Source: Streptomyces tanashiensis (GTDB taxonomy: Bacteria; Actinomycetota; Actinomycetes; Streptomycetales; Streptomycetaceae). Taken from it: DNA of 64,000 nucleotides. The notes below the pieces were generated by a model. That model saw only the letters and a list, made by a program, of their open reading frames with translations, did no database searches and was not told where the DNA came from. The first letter of the stretch is position 1, and each line of letters opens with the position of its first letter. Position numbers and translations under genes: made by a program. The DNA lies in contig NZ_BMRZ01000002.1 in assembly GCF_014648895.1 (NCBI RefSeq), positions 1,054,001 through 1,118,000 on the forward strand, written 5' to 3'. Shown here in pieces: positions 7,917-16,872 of the stretch.

Positions 7917-9248
7917 GTGACTCGCTCCACCACCGCCCGGTCGACCGTACTGGCCCTGAGCAGCGTGCTCGCCGCAGCGGCCCTGGCCGTTCCGGCCCAG
8001 GCCGAGGACCATCACCGTGGCTCGGGCCGTTCGCTGCCCGTCGTGACGCCGCGCTCGGAGACGCCGGCGCTGCACGACGACGAAGCGGGCGGCAACGCGG
8101 ACGCGGACGACCCCGCCATCTGGCGGAACGCCGCCGCACCCGGCCGCAGCCTCGTCATCGCGACCGCGAAGGAGGGCGGCCTGCGCGTCTACGACCTGGA
8201 CGCGCGGCCGGTGCAGTCCATGGCGGCGCCGCCGGCCGCCGGGCCGGACCACGCCCCCGGACGCTTCAACAACGTGGACCTCGTCGAGGGTCTGCGGCTG
8301 TCCTCCGGCCGGGCCGACCTGGCCGTCACGAGCGACCGCGGCCACGACAAGCTGCGCTTCTACCGCATCGACCGGGACCGTGCGGGGGGCCCGCTCAGCG
8401 ACGTCACCGACCCGGCGGCGCCGGCCGTGTTCTCCCGGGACCAGGCCGAGGTCGACGAGCAGCGGACCGCCTACGGACTCGCGACGTGGACGGACCCGGC
8501 GTCCGGGAAGGCCTACGCCCTGGTCAGCCGGCGCGAGCGCACCAGCATCGCGCTGCTCGAGCTGCTGCCCGCCCCCGGCGGCAGGGTCACCTACCGCAAG
8601 ATCCGCACCCTGGACCTGCCCTCCTCCTTCCGCCTTCCCGACGGCACGTCGTGGTCGCCGTGCGCCGAGCCCGACGAGCTGCCGCAGGTCGAGGGCATGG
8701 TCGTCGACCCGGCGAACGGCACGCTGTACGCCGGGCAGGAGGACGTCGGCATCTGGCGCCTGCGCGCCGACCTCACGGGCACCCCGCGACTGATCGACAA
8801 GGTCCGTGAGTACGGCGTTCCCGGTGTCTACGACGAGGAGACCGAGGAGTGCACGCCGGGCGCCGACCCCGGCTACGGCGGCACGAAGCTGAGCGCGGAC
8901 GTCGAGGGCCTGACGCTGGTCACCGAGCCGGACGGCGACGGCTACCTGCTGGCCTCCAGCCAGGGTGACGACACCTTCGCCGCGTACGACCGCGAGATCG
9001 GCGACGGCAACGAGTACGAGGGCGGCTTCCGGGTCGCGCCCGCCGGTACCCCGCAGACCGGATCGGTGCCGGACGGCTCCGAGGAGTGCGACGGCGCGGC
9101 CGCCCTGAACGCGCCCCTCGGCTCGGCCTACCCGAACGGGCTCCTCGTCGTCCAGGACGGTCACGACTCCCCCGGCGACGGCGACCGCCCGTCCACCAAC
9201 TTCAAGTTCGTCGACCTCGGCAAGGTCCTCCACCCCCTCGACGACTGA
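7917..9248 (+). CDS. Secreted beta-propeller phytase (3-phytase family)
   Basis: 443 residues from GTG 7917, with GAGGAG 7 nt upstream. After the signal peptide (cut near AQAE), the sequence NADADDPAIW at residues 60-69 is the calcium/phosphate-binding start of the beta-propeller phytase fold (PF02333). Later blocks such as QVEGMVVD, ADVEGLTL and LLASSQGDD match propeller blades that carry calcium ligands. The family releases phosphate from phytate outside the cell in a calcium-dependent manner. The PHO-box-like repeat upstream supports induction by phosphate limitation. Monocistronic. Confidence 0.92.
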   Translation: MTRSTTARSTVLALSSVLAAAALAVPAQAEDHHRGSGRSLPVVTPRSETPALHDDEAGGNADADDPAIWRNAAAPGRSLVIATAKEGGLRVYDLDARPVQSMAAPPAAGPDHAPGRFNNVDLVEGLRLSSGRADLAVTSDRGHDKLRFYRIDRDRAGGPLSDVTDPAAPAVFSRDQAEVDEQRTAYGLATWTDPASGKAYALVSRRERTSIALLELLPAPGGRVTYRKIRTLDLPSSFRLPDGTSWSPCAEPDELPQVEGMVVDPANGTLYAGQEDVGIWRLRADLTGTPRLIDKVREYGVPGVYDEETEECTPGADPGYGGTKLSADVEGLTLVTEPDGDGYLLASSQGDDTFAAYDREIGDGNEYEGGFRVAPAGTPQTGSVPDGSEECDGAAALNAPLGSAYPNGLLVVQDGHDSPGDGDRPSTNFKFVDLGKVLHPLDD

Positions 9249-9255
9249 CCGGGCC

Positions 9256-9276
9256 GCCCCGGCGGCCGGCCGGGGC
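9256..9276. terminator. Hairpin after the phytase gene
   Basis: Inverted repeat GCCCCGGC / GCCGGGGC with a 5-nt loop, starting 8 bp after the phytase stop. Confidence 0.5.
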
Positions 9277-9337
9277 ACCTCACCGGGGCCCGACAATTCC
9301 GTGGCGGGACGGCCTCTTCACGGAAGAGGATGGGCGT

Positions 9338-9895
9338 ATGAATGATCAACCCGAGCGCTGGAGCCGGGCGACCGTCTACCCCGACATGTGGGCGGACCCT
9401 GCCGACGACCCTCGTGACACCGACGGCGACGGCCCGGAGGGCGAGCTCGCGACCCTGCTGGACTTCCTCTCCGGCTACCGTCTGACCCTGCGCATGAAGT
9501 GCGAGGGCCTGGACCCGGAACAGCTGGCCCGCCGTTCGGTCCCGCCGTCGACGATGTCGCTGCTCGGCCTCGTCCGGCACCTCGCCGAGGTGGAACGGGA
9601 CTGGATCACCTGGATCACGGGTGAACCGCTGCCGAAGGTGTACGGGAAGCGTGACGCGGACTTCCACGAGGCCGTCGCCGACCAGGCGGTGGTCGACGCC
9701 GCGTTCGCCGATCTGGAGCGCGAGCAGGCCGCGGCCGACGCCGCCCTCGCCGAGCACACGGACCTGGGCGAGCGGCTCCCGAAGGACGGGATCGCGGTGC
9801 GCGAGCTGATGGTGCACCGGATCGAGGAGTACGCCCGGCACTGCGGGCACGCCGACCTGTTGCGCGAGTGCGTCGACGGGAGGGTCGGCCAGTAG
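9338..9895 (+). CDS. DinB-type protein (DUF664), possible mycothiol-dependent enzyme
   Basis: 185 residues from ATG 9338, with GGAAGAGGA about 9 nt upstream. The pattern LLGLVRHLAEVERDW and, near the C-terminus, MVHRIEEYARHCGHADLLR gives the three His/acidic positions expected for the metal site of the DinB four-helix bundle. In actinomycetes DUF664 members are often annotated as mycothiol transferases, detoxifying electrophiles with mycothiol; the substrate cannot be told. It converges on the DUF5682 operon, with a GC hairpin between them. Confidence 0.85.
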   Translation: MNDQPERWSRATVYPDMWADPADDPRDTDGDGPEGELATLLDFLSGYRLTLRMKCEGLDPEQLARRSVPPSTMSLLGLVRHLAEVERDWITWITGEPLPKVYGKRDADFHEAVADQAVVDAAFADLEREQAAADAALAEHTDLGERLPKDGIAVRELMVHRIEEYARHCGHADLLRECVDGRVGQ

Positions 9896-9934
9896 CGGGG
9901 GTCCGTCCCCCCTCGTCTGCCGAGACCCGGCGCG

Positions 9935-9960
9935 CGGCCGGCCTCCTCGGCCGCCGGCCG
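9935..9960. terminator. Hairpin between convergent DinB-type and DUF5682 genes
   Basis: Inverted repeat CGGCCGGC / GCCGGCCG (9935-9942 and 9953-9960) with a 10-nt loop, in the 88-bp gap between two convergent stops. Confidence 0.5.
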
Positions 9961-9983
9961 GTGCGCCGGCGGCCGGGGCGAGG

Positions 9984-12797
9984 TCATCGGGGTGCGAGGA
10001 GGGTCGCCAGCGCCTCGGCGGTGGCCGGATGCCGGGCGAGGAGTGCCGCTCCCGTCCCCGCCGACGACTCCGCCTCGGTCCATCCCTCCGTACGGCCCAG
10101 GAGCTCCGCGAGGGCGTCGCAGGTCGCCGGGTGGGCGGCGAGGAGCGCCGCTCCGTGTGCGGCGCCGGCGGCGGGAAGGGCGCGCGGGGCGGCCGGCTGT
10201 CCGTGCCACGGCGGGACCCAGGCGTCCAGGGCCGCGAGCCGGGCCGGGAAGATCCGTCCCGCCTCGCGGATGAGCAGCGGGGCGAGTTCCGCCGCGTTCG
10301 ACCGGAGGGTCGTGATGAGGACCGGAAGCCACGGCAGCAGTACGGCGTCCGGCAGACGTCCGAAGGCGTTCGACACCGCTTCCACCACCACGTCCGCGAG
10401 AGCGGGCACCGGCTCCAGGGCGTGGACGAAACCGCTGAGGTAGCGCGGGTAGGAGGGTACGACCAGGGGGTTGGCGAGGAGCTCGTCGCAGCGTGCCCGC
10501 AGCTCGCCGCGGGAGAGCGTGCCCAGCTGGACCCGCGCGGCCCACAGCAGGGCCGTCTTCGCCGGGTCGTTCGGGTGGGCCTGGGCGACCGCCAGTTCCA
10601 GCTGTGTCCTGTCGCAGCCCAGGGAGAGCGCCAGGCTCTCCATGCCGAACAGGAAGCCGAGCATGGCCGCCACCTGCCCGACCGTCGCGTCCTCGTCGCG
10701 GAACGCCGTCGGCAACAGCGTGCAGTAGTGCGCGTACCCGGTTCTGACGAAGGACTCGATCCACGGCGGCAGCACCGGCTCGCTGGTGCGGTAGTACGCG
10801 AGGAGTCCGCGGACCCGGCGCAGGACCTCCGGCGCCCCGTCGACCGTGCGCTCCCCCGCCAGGACGTCGAGGGCGCGGGTGCCGAGCTCCTCGGCGAGGC
10901 GCCGGCCGCCCAGGTACAGCGTGGCGTCCTCGACGGCCGCGAGGACCTCGGCGGTCGTCGCCCGGGGGCCGTACGCGGTGCGGCGCAGACGCTGCTCCAG
11001 GACCTGTTCGAGGCTCACTCCCTCGTAGCCGAGCTCGATGAGCGCCCGTTGGTGGGTGCCGAGGGCGAGGTCCCAGGACTCCTGGATCGACCGCTCGCCG
11101 AGGCGTCGCTCCCCCATGACGGGGCGTGCGGCTCCGTGCGGCAGCAGGCGGCGCAGCATCCACAGGACGTCCGAGCAGGCCCGCAGCTCCGGTCGGGAGG
11201 TCATGTCGAGCAGGGCCCGGCGCACGCCGCGCTGTTGGAGGTTCAGCTCCAGGGGTGCCAGTCGGTCGTGGACGTCGCGGGCCAGCGGCGGCAGCGCTTC
11301 GTAGCCGACCTGTCCGATCCGGTCGCCGCCCATCATGATCTCGACGAGGCGGCGCACGTCCCGGCGCCCGGGCACACGGTCCTTCTCGATGCAGGTGACC
11401 GCGGCGTCCTGGAAGTCGTACGGCGTGGGCTTGGCCCGGTCCCGCATCCCCGCGAGCAGGATCGATGTCTCGAAGACGGCGATCGCGTCGGCGGTGGAGG
11501 CCAGGTAGCCGTTGCGGCGGGCGGCGCGGACGATGTCCACGGACCAGCCGAGCAGTTCGGTCTCGTCCAGGGTGTCGAGGACGGGCGGCTTCTGGAGGAA
11601 GCCGGAGAGCCGGTCCTCGGCCGGTGCGCCGGCGGCGGGAAGGACGGTCGGCGGGAGCGCCTTCTTCGCGGTCCGCTCCGTGCCGGCCTGCCCGGCCAGG
11701 CGGTACGGCTTCACCCGGGTGCGCTTGAGGTTCTTCGTCCACTGCGTCGCCGCGATCGACACGGACCCCGAGGCGAGGCCGAACTGGGCCTCGATGGCCG
11801 CGTTGCTGGAGGGGATCAGGCCGTACTGCCAGGTCGTGGCCGTGCGGGGAGTGATCTCGAAACCGTCGCCGCCGTGCACGCCGAACTCGTCGACGCGGCT
11901 GGCCGCGTGGAAGGCGCCGCAGACGTACAGGCAGTCGGCGGGGTCGGTGCCGGTCGCGGCCAGGTGCTCGCGCATCCGGGTCCACATGTAGCGCTCGCGG
12001 TCCTCGTCGACGCGGACGCGGTCCCCGTCGCCCGGGGCGAGCCGGCGGAACAGGCTGCCGATGAGGAACATGACCTGGCGGTAGGTGTCGTGGTCGCTGT
12101 CGCCGAGCGGCACCTCGACGTACTGGTGCCACCACTCGGACCAGTGCCGCACCCTGCCGTGGCGCAGCAGGTGCTCCTCCAGTTCGGCGAAGCGCGGCCG
12201 CAGGTCGCCGATCTCGACGCCGACGGCCTCGCCGTGGAGTGCGGTCTCGGCCTCGGTGCCGGTCGCCGTGCCGCTCCCGGCCCCGGTCCCGTCCTCGCGG
12301 GCCGGGTCGTCGGTCCGCTCGTGCCGGGCGTCCCACTGGAAGACGTGGTCGGAGGAGCGGTCGACGAGGACCAGTTCCACGCCGGGGGTGTCGAGGGCGT
12401 ACGCGATGGCCTGGTACTCGGCGGAGGCTTCCGTGATCGGGGCGACGACCGACAGCGGCGCCCAGTCGGGCGGGAAGCCGTCGATGTCGCTCGCGAACGC
12501 CTGCACCGCGACCGGCAGCCGGCAGTTCCGCAGCTCGGTGAGGAGCGGCGTCATGTCCTCGCACAGCTCCAGGTACACGACCTTGGGCTGCTTCTCGCGC
12601 AGCCGGCGGGCCATGGCGAGGGCGGAGGCGGGCGAGTGGTGGCAGACGGGGAAGATCTCCAGCGGTTCCGCCACGGCGCGGTCGACGTCGTCGACGAGGC
12701 CGAGGAGGATGCCCTCCAGGGCGTCCTCACCCCCGGCGAACTCCGTCGCCGCATCGTGGAGTTGACCGCGCAGCGCGGTGAAGGGGGTCCCGGTCAC
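9984..12797 (-). CDS. DUF5682 family protein, last gene of the SWIM/VWA/MoxR operon
   Basis: 937 residues. GTG 12797 overlaps the TGA of the AAA ATPase gene in a GTGA junction, so the two are translationally coupled. The N-terminus has the family signature FPVCHHSPASALAMARRL and VVYLELCEDM; the rest is a long, mostly helical, repeat-like protein without membrane segments, ending in short Leu/Ala-rich helices. No catalytic motif is assignable. In other bacteria DUF5682 proteins are encoded with a MoxR ATPase, a VWA protein and a SWIM protein; by position and size this corresponds to E. coli YehM (from memory). It may be a scaffold or client of the ATPase; that is inference. Confidence 0.85.
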   Translation of the reverse strand: MTGTPFTALRGQLHDAATEFAGGEDALEGILLGLVDDVDRAVAEPLEIFPVCHHSPASALAMARRLREKQPKVVYLELCEDMTPLLTELRNCRLPVAVQAFASDIDGFPPDWAPLSVVAPITEASAEYQAIAYALDTPGVELVLVDRSSDHVFQWDARHERTDDPAREDGTGAGSGTATGTEAETALHGEAVGVEIGDLRPRFAELEEHLLRHGRVRHWSEWWHQYVEVPLGDSDHDTYRQVMFLIGSLFRRLAPGDGDRVRVDEDRERYMWTRMREHLAATGTDPADCLYVCGAFHAASRVDEFGVHGGDGFEITPRTATTWQYGLIPSSNAAIEAQFGLASGSVSIAATQWTKNLKRTRVKPYRLAGQAGTERTAKKALPPTVLPAAGAPAEDRLSGFLQKPPVLDTLDETELLGWSVDIVRAARRNGYLASTADAIAVFETSILLAGMRDRAKPTPYDFQDAAVTCIEKDRVPGRRDVRRLVEIMMGGDRIGQVGYEALPPLARDVHDRLAPLELNLQQRGVRRALLDMTSRPELRACSDVLWMLRRLLPHGAARPVMGERRLGERSIQESWDLALGTHQRALIELGYEGVSLEQVLEQRLRRTAYGPRATTAEVLAAVEDATLYLGGRRLAEELGTRALDVLAGERTVDGAPEVLRRVRGLLAYYRTSEPVLPPWIESFVRTGYAHYCTLLPTAFRDEDATVGQVAAMLGFLFGMESLALSLGCDRTQLELAVAQAHPNDPAKTALLWAARVQLGTLSRGELRARCDELLANPLVVPSYPRYLSGFVHALEPVPALADVVVEAVSNAFGRLPDAVLLPWLPVLITTLRSNAAELAPLLIREAGRIFPARLAALDAWVPPWHGQPAAPRALPAAGAAHGAALLAAHPATCDALAELLGRTEGWTEAESSAGTGAALLARHPATAEALATLLAPR

Positions 12798-13915
12798 GAC
12801 AGCTTCGCGATCGCTTCGCGGCCGCCTTCGAGGAACTCGGGCCACGAGCCGCCCTCCTCCTTGCCGCGCGGCTCGACGACGCCGTGCAGGTACTTGTTGA
12901 GGATGGCCAGGTCCTCCGGCTCGCGCCGGGCGAGCGTGCCGACCAGCGAGGCGGCGAGGGCGCGGGCGGTCAGGGTGCGCTCGCCGAAGAAGTTGCTGTG
13001 CAGGATCGAGTCCTCCAGGACGCCGATCTGCTCGGCGGTCGAGAGGGCGGACTCCAGCTTCTCGTCGTCGCTGCCGGCCGCGGCGGCGGAGGCCCGCAGG
13101 TCGGCGAAGCTCTGGAGGAGGACGTCGAGGAGGGTGGGCGGCACGTCGAGTTCGATGGCGTGCCGGCGCAGCAGTTCCTCGGTGCGGAAGCGGACGATCT
13201 CGGCCTCGCTCTTCTTGTTCGTCACGACCGGGATGCGGACGAAGTTGAAGCGGCGCTTGAGCGCGGAGGAGAGGTCGTTGACGCCCCGGTCGCGGCTGTT
13301 GGCGGTGGCGATGACCGAGAAGCCGGGCTTGGCGAAGACGATGTTCTCGCCGTCGGCGCCATCGAGTTCGGGGACCGAGATGTACTTCTCGGAGAGGATC
13401 GAGATGAGTGCGTCCTGGACGTCGCTGGTGGAGCGGGTCAGCTCCTCGAAGCGGCCGATGGTGCCGGTCTCCATCGCGGTCATGATCGGCGAGGGGATCA
13501 TCGACGCGCGGGACTGGCCCTTGGCGATGACCATCGAGACGTTCCAGGAGTACTTGATGTGGTCCTCGGTGGTGCCGGCCGTGCCCTGGACCACCTGGGT
13601 GGAGTTGCGGCTGATCGCGGCCGAGAGGAGTTCGGCGAGCCAGCTCTTGCCGGTGCCGGGGTCTCCGATGAGGAGAAGGCCGCGGTCGGAGGCGAGGGTG
13701 ACGATGGAGCGCTCGACGAAGCTGCGGTCGCCGAACCACTTCTGGGACACGTCCCGGTCCAGGCCGTCGGCGCGCTCGGAGCCGAGGATGAAGAGGCGGA
13801 CCATCTTCGGGGACAGGCGCCAGGAGAAGGGCTTGGGGTGGTCGTCGATCGACTCCAGCCAGTCGAGTTCCTCGGCGTACTTGATCTCGGCGGGAGCGCG
13901 GAGCAGGTCGGACAT
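12794..13915 (-). CDS. MoxR-like AAA+ ATPase (YehL-type)
   Basis: 373 residues from ATG 13915. Walker A is GDPGTGKS at residues 84-91; sensor 1 lies in VIATANSRDRG, and the arginine finger region is ALKRRFNF. The Walker B equivalent GRFEELTR resembles the variant seen in YehL-type MoxR ATPases. MoxR ATPases remodel partner proteins with a VWA protein acting as the metal-dependent adaptor, and such a gene lies 18 bp upstream. The reading frame ends inside the start of the DUF5682 gene. AAAGG gives a moderate ribosome site. The protein is cytoplasmic, with no membrane segment. Confidence 0.92.
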   Translation of the reverse strand: MSDLLRAPAEIKYAEELDWLESIDDHPKPFSWRLSPKMVRLFILGSERADGLDRDVSQKWFGDRSFVERSIVTLASDRGLLLIGDPGTGKSWLAELLSAAISRNSTQVVQGTAGTTEDHIKYSWNVSMVIAKGQSRASMIPSPIMTAMETGTIGRFEELTRSTSDVQDALISILSEKYISVPELDGADGENIVFAKPGFSVIATANSRDRGVNDLSSALKRRFNFVRIPVVTNKKSEAEIVRFRTEELLRRHAIELDVPPTLLDVLLQSFADLRASAAAAGSDDEKLESALSTAEQIGVLEDSILHSNFFGERTLTARALAASLVGTLARREPEDLAILNKYLHGVVEPRGKEEGGSWPEFLEGGREAIAKLS

Positions 13916-13933
13916 GCGAGGGGCCTTTCGGTC

Positions 13934-15481
13934 TCAGGTGAGGAAGGTCTTGAGTTCGTGCACGAGCTTGTCGATGTGGCCGGAGATCACGGGGGTGCCG
14001 AGCGCCTTGAACCGCTCCCGGAACCAGGGGTTGACCTCCTGGCGTCCGGAGCTGGTCACCGAGCCCACGGGGATGAACCGCACCCCGGAGCGGTGGACCT
14101 CCTCGATGCCCTCGAACAGCGGCTGTGAGCGGTCGAACTCGTAGAAGTCGGAGATCCAGACCATGACGGTGTTCTTCGGTTCGGCGATCTTCGGCCTGGC
14201 CATGGCCATGGCCACCGGCCCGTCGTTGCCGCCGCCGAGGTTGGTGCGCAGGAGCACGTCGAACGGGTCGTGCACCCAGGGCGTGAGGTCGATCGCACGG
14301 GTGTCGTACGCGATGAGGTGGACGTCCACCTTGGGCAGCCCGGCGAAGATCGAGGCGAGGATGGTGCAGTTGACCATCGAGTCGACCATGGAGCCGGACT
14401 GGTCCACGACGACGACGAGCCGCTGGGGCGTGGTCCTGCGGACGGTGTGCCGGTAGTAGAGGCGGTCGACGTAGAGCCGCTCCTCCTCGGGGCTCCAGTT
14501 GGTGAGGTTCTTCCAGATGGTGCGGTCGAGGTCCAGGTTCCGGAAGACCCGCTTGGGCGGGACCGAGCGGTCGAGCTCTCCGGCGGTGGCCTTCTCGACC
14601 TGGGTACGGAGGACTTGGGCGACCTCCTCGACGTACCGCCTGATCAGCGCCTTGGCGTTGGCCAGTGCCACGCCGGACAGGTTGCCCTTGTCGCGCAGCA
14701 GCTGTTCGATCAGGGACATGCTGGGGGTGAGCCGGGCGGCCAGCGCGGGATCGGCCAGCACTTCCCGCAGGTGCATGCGCTGGACGAGGTCGGCCTCGAT
14801 GGCGCCGAGTTCGGGTCCGAGGCCGCCGCCGTCGAGGGCCGCCGCCCGCGCGCCGCGCAGCCCGCCGGGCGGGGAGCCCAGGGCGCGCTCCAGTCGGCCG
14901 GCGTCGGACTGCCAGCGGGCGAGCTGTCCGGCGGAGACGGTGCCGGAGCCGGTGGAGAAGACGTTGAGCAGCAGCTTCGAGGCGAGCGCGGCGCGCCGCA
15001 CCTCGGCGGCCCGGTCACGGGCGCCGTCCGGCTCGGGCCGCGGGGCCATCAGGCCGTCCAACTCGTCGGCCAGCTCCGGGTGGCGCTGGACGACGGAGTC
15101 CACGGAGGCGCCCGGGTCGAGGAGCGCGGACGGCAGGCCGATGTCCTCGACGACGGCGAGGCTCGCCGATTCCAGGGCCGCCTGCTCCTCGGGGTCGAAG
15201 AGCCGGGCGAGGAGCCGCCAGTAGAGGACCTGGCGGCGGTTGTCGTGGGGATCGGGTCCGGCCGGCGCCGACGACACGGGGCCGGTCGTGGGCCCGGTCT
15301 CGTGCGCGGGCTCGGGCGTCGGCGCGGACTCGGGCGTCGGCGCGGACTCGGGGGTCAGCGCGGACTCGGGGGTCAGCGCGGACTCGGGCGTCGGCGCGGA
15401 CTCGGGCGTCGGCGCGGACTCGGGCGGGAGCGCGGGCTCGGGCGGGAGCGCGGGCTCGGGCGGGAGGGTCGTGTCGGTCAT
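13934..15481 (-). CDS. VWA-domain protein with a repetitive PE-rich N-terminal tail
   Basis: 515 residues. ATG 15481 overlaps the preceding TGA (ATGA). Residues about 7-60 are nine tandem hexapeptides of the type (P/L)(T/P)PE(S/P)A, acidic and presumably disordered. A helical middle follows. The C-terminal von Willebrand A domain has an intact MIDAS: D360-x-S-x-S in VVVVDQSGSM, the Thr in LLRTNLGGG and the Asp in WISDFYEF. It should bind a divalent cation and couple the neighbouring MoxR ATPase to a target. Matches E. coli YehP in role and gene order. The coding DNA of the tail is an 18-bp tandem repeat that may vary between strains. Confidence 0.9.
   Translation of the reverse strand: MTDTTLPPEPALPPEPALPPESAPTPESAPTPESALTPESALTPESAPTPESAPTPEPAHETGPTTGPVSSAPAGPDPHDNRRQVLYWRLLARLFDPEEQAALESASLAVVEDIGLPSALLDPGASVDSVVQRHPELADELDGLMAPRPEPDGARDRAAEVRRAALASKLLLNVFSTGSGTVSAGQLARWQSDAGRLERALGSPPGGLRGARAAALDGGGLGPELGAIEADLVQRMHLREVLADPALAARLTPSMSLIEQLLRDKGNLSGVALANAKALIRRYVEEVAQVLRTQVEKATAGELDRSVPPKRVFRNLDLDRTIWKNLTNWSPEEERLYVDRLYYRHTVRRTTPQRLVVVVDQSGSMVDSMVNCTILASIFAGLPKVDVHLIAYDTRAIDLTPWVHDPFDVLLRTNLGGGNDGPVAMAMARPKIAEPKNTVMVWISDFYEFDRSQPLFEGIEEVHRSGVRFIPVGSVTSSGRQEVNPWFRERFKALGTPVISGHIDKLVHELKTFLT
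15311..15466 (-). repeat. 18-bp coding tandem repeat in the VWA gene
   Basis: Eight full 18-bp units plus a partial one, read on the plus strand as CTCGGGCGTCGGCGCGGA and variants. Units occur as identical neighbouring pairs (15311/15329, 15347/15365, 15383/15401, 15419/15437), which suggests doublet duplications. They encode the PE-rich tail of the VWA protein. Confidence 0.85.
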
Positions 15482-16872
15482 GAGCGCAGCAGCTTTCCGG
15501 CACGCTCGCGCAGGACGGCGACCGCGTCGGTGGCCGCCTTCTCCGCACGGACCCCGGCCTTGTCGGTGGTGCCGCCCGCCCAGGCGCCCGCGTGGACGGC
15601 GACGGTCTTCTTCCGGACGGTCGTCTCGACGGCGAGCGGCTGGAGGAGGAACTCTCCGGCGTCCCAGCGGAGCAGACCCAGGCACGCGCCCGAGGCGGCG
15701 ATCGCCTCCGGGGTGAGCGGACCGGCGGCGGGCACGCGGTCGGTGTCGACGGCGAGTCGGTGGCCCGCGACCGCGAACGTCAGCGGGCCGTCGTCCTCGC
15801 GCTCGGCCGCGTACCCCTCCAGGAGGACGGGCACGGCGAGCCGGGCCGGGTGGCGGTCCAGCGGCGCGGTGACCGGGTCGCCGGCGGCGGCGAGGGCGAC
15901 CCGGGCCGTGGCGAAGGGCTCGGCGGGCTCCCCCGCGCGGGCGCGCGCGTCGTCCCAGACGAGGTCGCCCTCGGCGGTGACGGGCATGGCGTCGAGCTCC
16001 ATGGCGCGGCCCTCGCTCACGGCCGCGAGGAGCGACATGCGGGGCCGGAGCAGCTGCCAGAGCCCGGCGCCGACGACGGTGTCCGGCTTGGGCGCGGACA
16101 CCGCGGCCCGGACCAGGCGCGGTGGCGTGCCGTCGGCCGGCTCGAACACCGCGTGGACCTGGGCCTGTACGGCGGTCGCGTGCTCCTGCACGTCGACGCC
16201 GAGCGGCAGCAGGCGACCGGTCGCGGTGGACCCGGCGGGTGTGCGGGCGGCTCCGGGCAGGGTCAGCAGCAGGGCGCGTGACCACAGGTCGGCCCAGCGG
16301 CGCACCGGGACCCTCTCCAGGGTGGCTCCCGGGCAGGAGGCGGCGAGTTCGGCCGAGAAGCCGTCGAGCAGCGTCGCCTGGCGGCGGAGCCGGGGCTCGG
16401 GCAGCATCGCGGAGACGACCGGCGCGGCGCCGCCGACGAGCTCGTGGTCGATGCCTCGCCAGCCCGCGCGGGCGAGGTCGCACAGCCAGGCGCGGGCGGC
16501 GGAAAGCACGTTCGCGACGGGCTCCTCGCCGTCGACGGGCTGCGCGGGCTCCTCGGCCGCCGGACGGCCGGTGGCTTCCCGCACGCGTGCCGTCAGGGCG
16601 TCGTGGACGGAGCCCAGGAGCGCGGTGCGGCCGGCGGCGAGTGCGACGAAGTGGTCCTCGCCGGCGGCGCCCGCCGCGGCCTTGTCGGCGGCCTCGGCGA
16701 CGAGGGCGGCGAGCGGCGTTCCGCCGAGGGCGGCCGCGAGCGCGGCGAGCCCGTCGGTCTGCGCGGGCTGCGGCCGGAGCAGGCCGGTGACGAGGGCGTC
16801 GTCGAAGGCGTCCACGGCGGCCAGTGCCTCGTCGAGTCCGTCGATGGGGTCGCCGAGCAGATCGGTGCGCAT
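15478..16872 (-). CDS. Conserved hypothetical protein of the SWIM/VWA/MoxR operon
   Basis: 464 residues. ATG 16872 shares its A with the last base of the preceding TGA (TGATG), and its own TGA overlaps the VWA start, so it is coupled on both sides. Ala-rich helical N-terminal half with no recognisable domain; the C-terminal half has more strand-like blocks (AVPVLLEGYAAE, LTFAVAGHRLAVD). No signal peptide, membrane span or catalytic motif seen. The SWIM gene and this gene together encode about 650 residues, near the size I recall for E. coli YehQ, so this may be the non-SWIM half of a YehQ-type protein. Function unknown. Confidence 0.75.
   Translation of the reverse strand: MRTDLLGDPIDGLDEALAAVDAFDDALVTGLLRPQPAQTDGLAALAAALGGTPLAALVAEAADKAAAGAAGEDHFVALAAGRTALLGSVHDALTARVREATGRPAAEEPAQPVDGEEPVANVLSAARAWLCDLARAGWRGIDHELVGGAAPVVSAMLPEPRLRRQATLLDGFSAELAASCPGATLERVPVRRWADLWSRALLLTLPGAARTPAGSTATGRLLPLGVDVQEHATAVQAQVHAVFEPADGTPPRLVRAAVSAPKPDTVVGAGLWQLLRPRMSLLAAVSEGRAMELDAMPVTAEGDLVWDDARARAGEPAEPFATARVALAAAGDPVTAPLDRHPARLAVPVLLEGYAAEREDDGPLTFAVAGHRLAVDTDRVPAAGPLTPEAIAASGACLGLLRWDAGEFLLQPLAVETTVRKKTVAVHAGAWAGGTTDKAGVRAEKAATDAVAVLRERAGKLLRS

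Noticed and set aside
724..9296. Very long open frames opposite real genes (for example on the minus strand 2728-4860 and 4806-9296, and on the plus strand 724-2586)
   Set aside because: They are GC-driven shadow frames with Arg/Ala/Gly/Pro-rich or His-rich translations and no domains. Real genes with clear families occupy the other strand; only the last part of 4806-9296 (the GNAT gene) is real.
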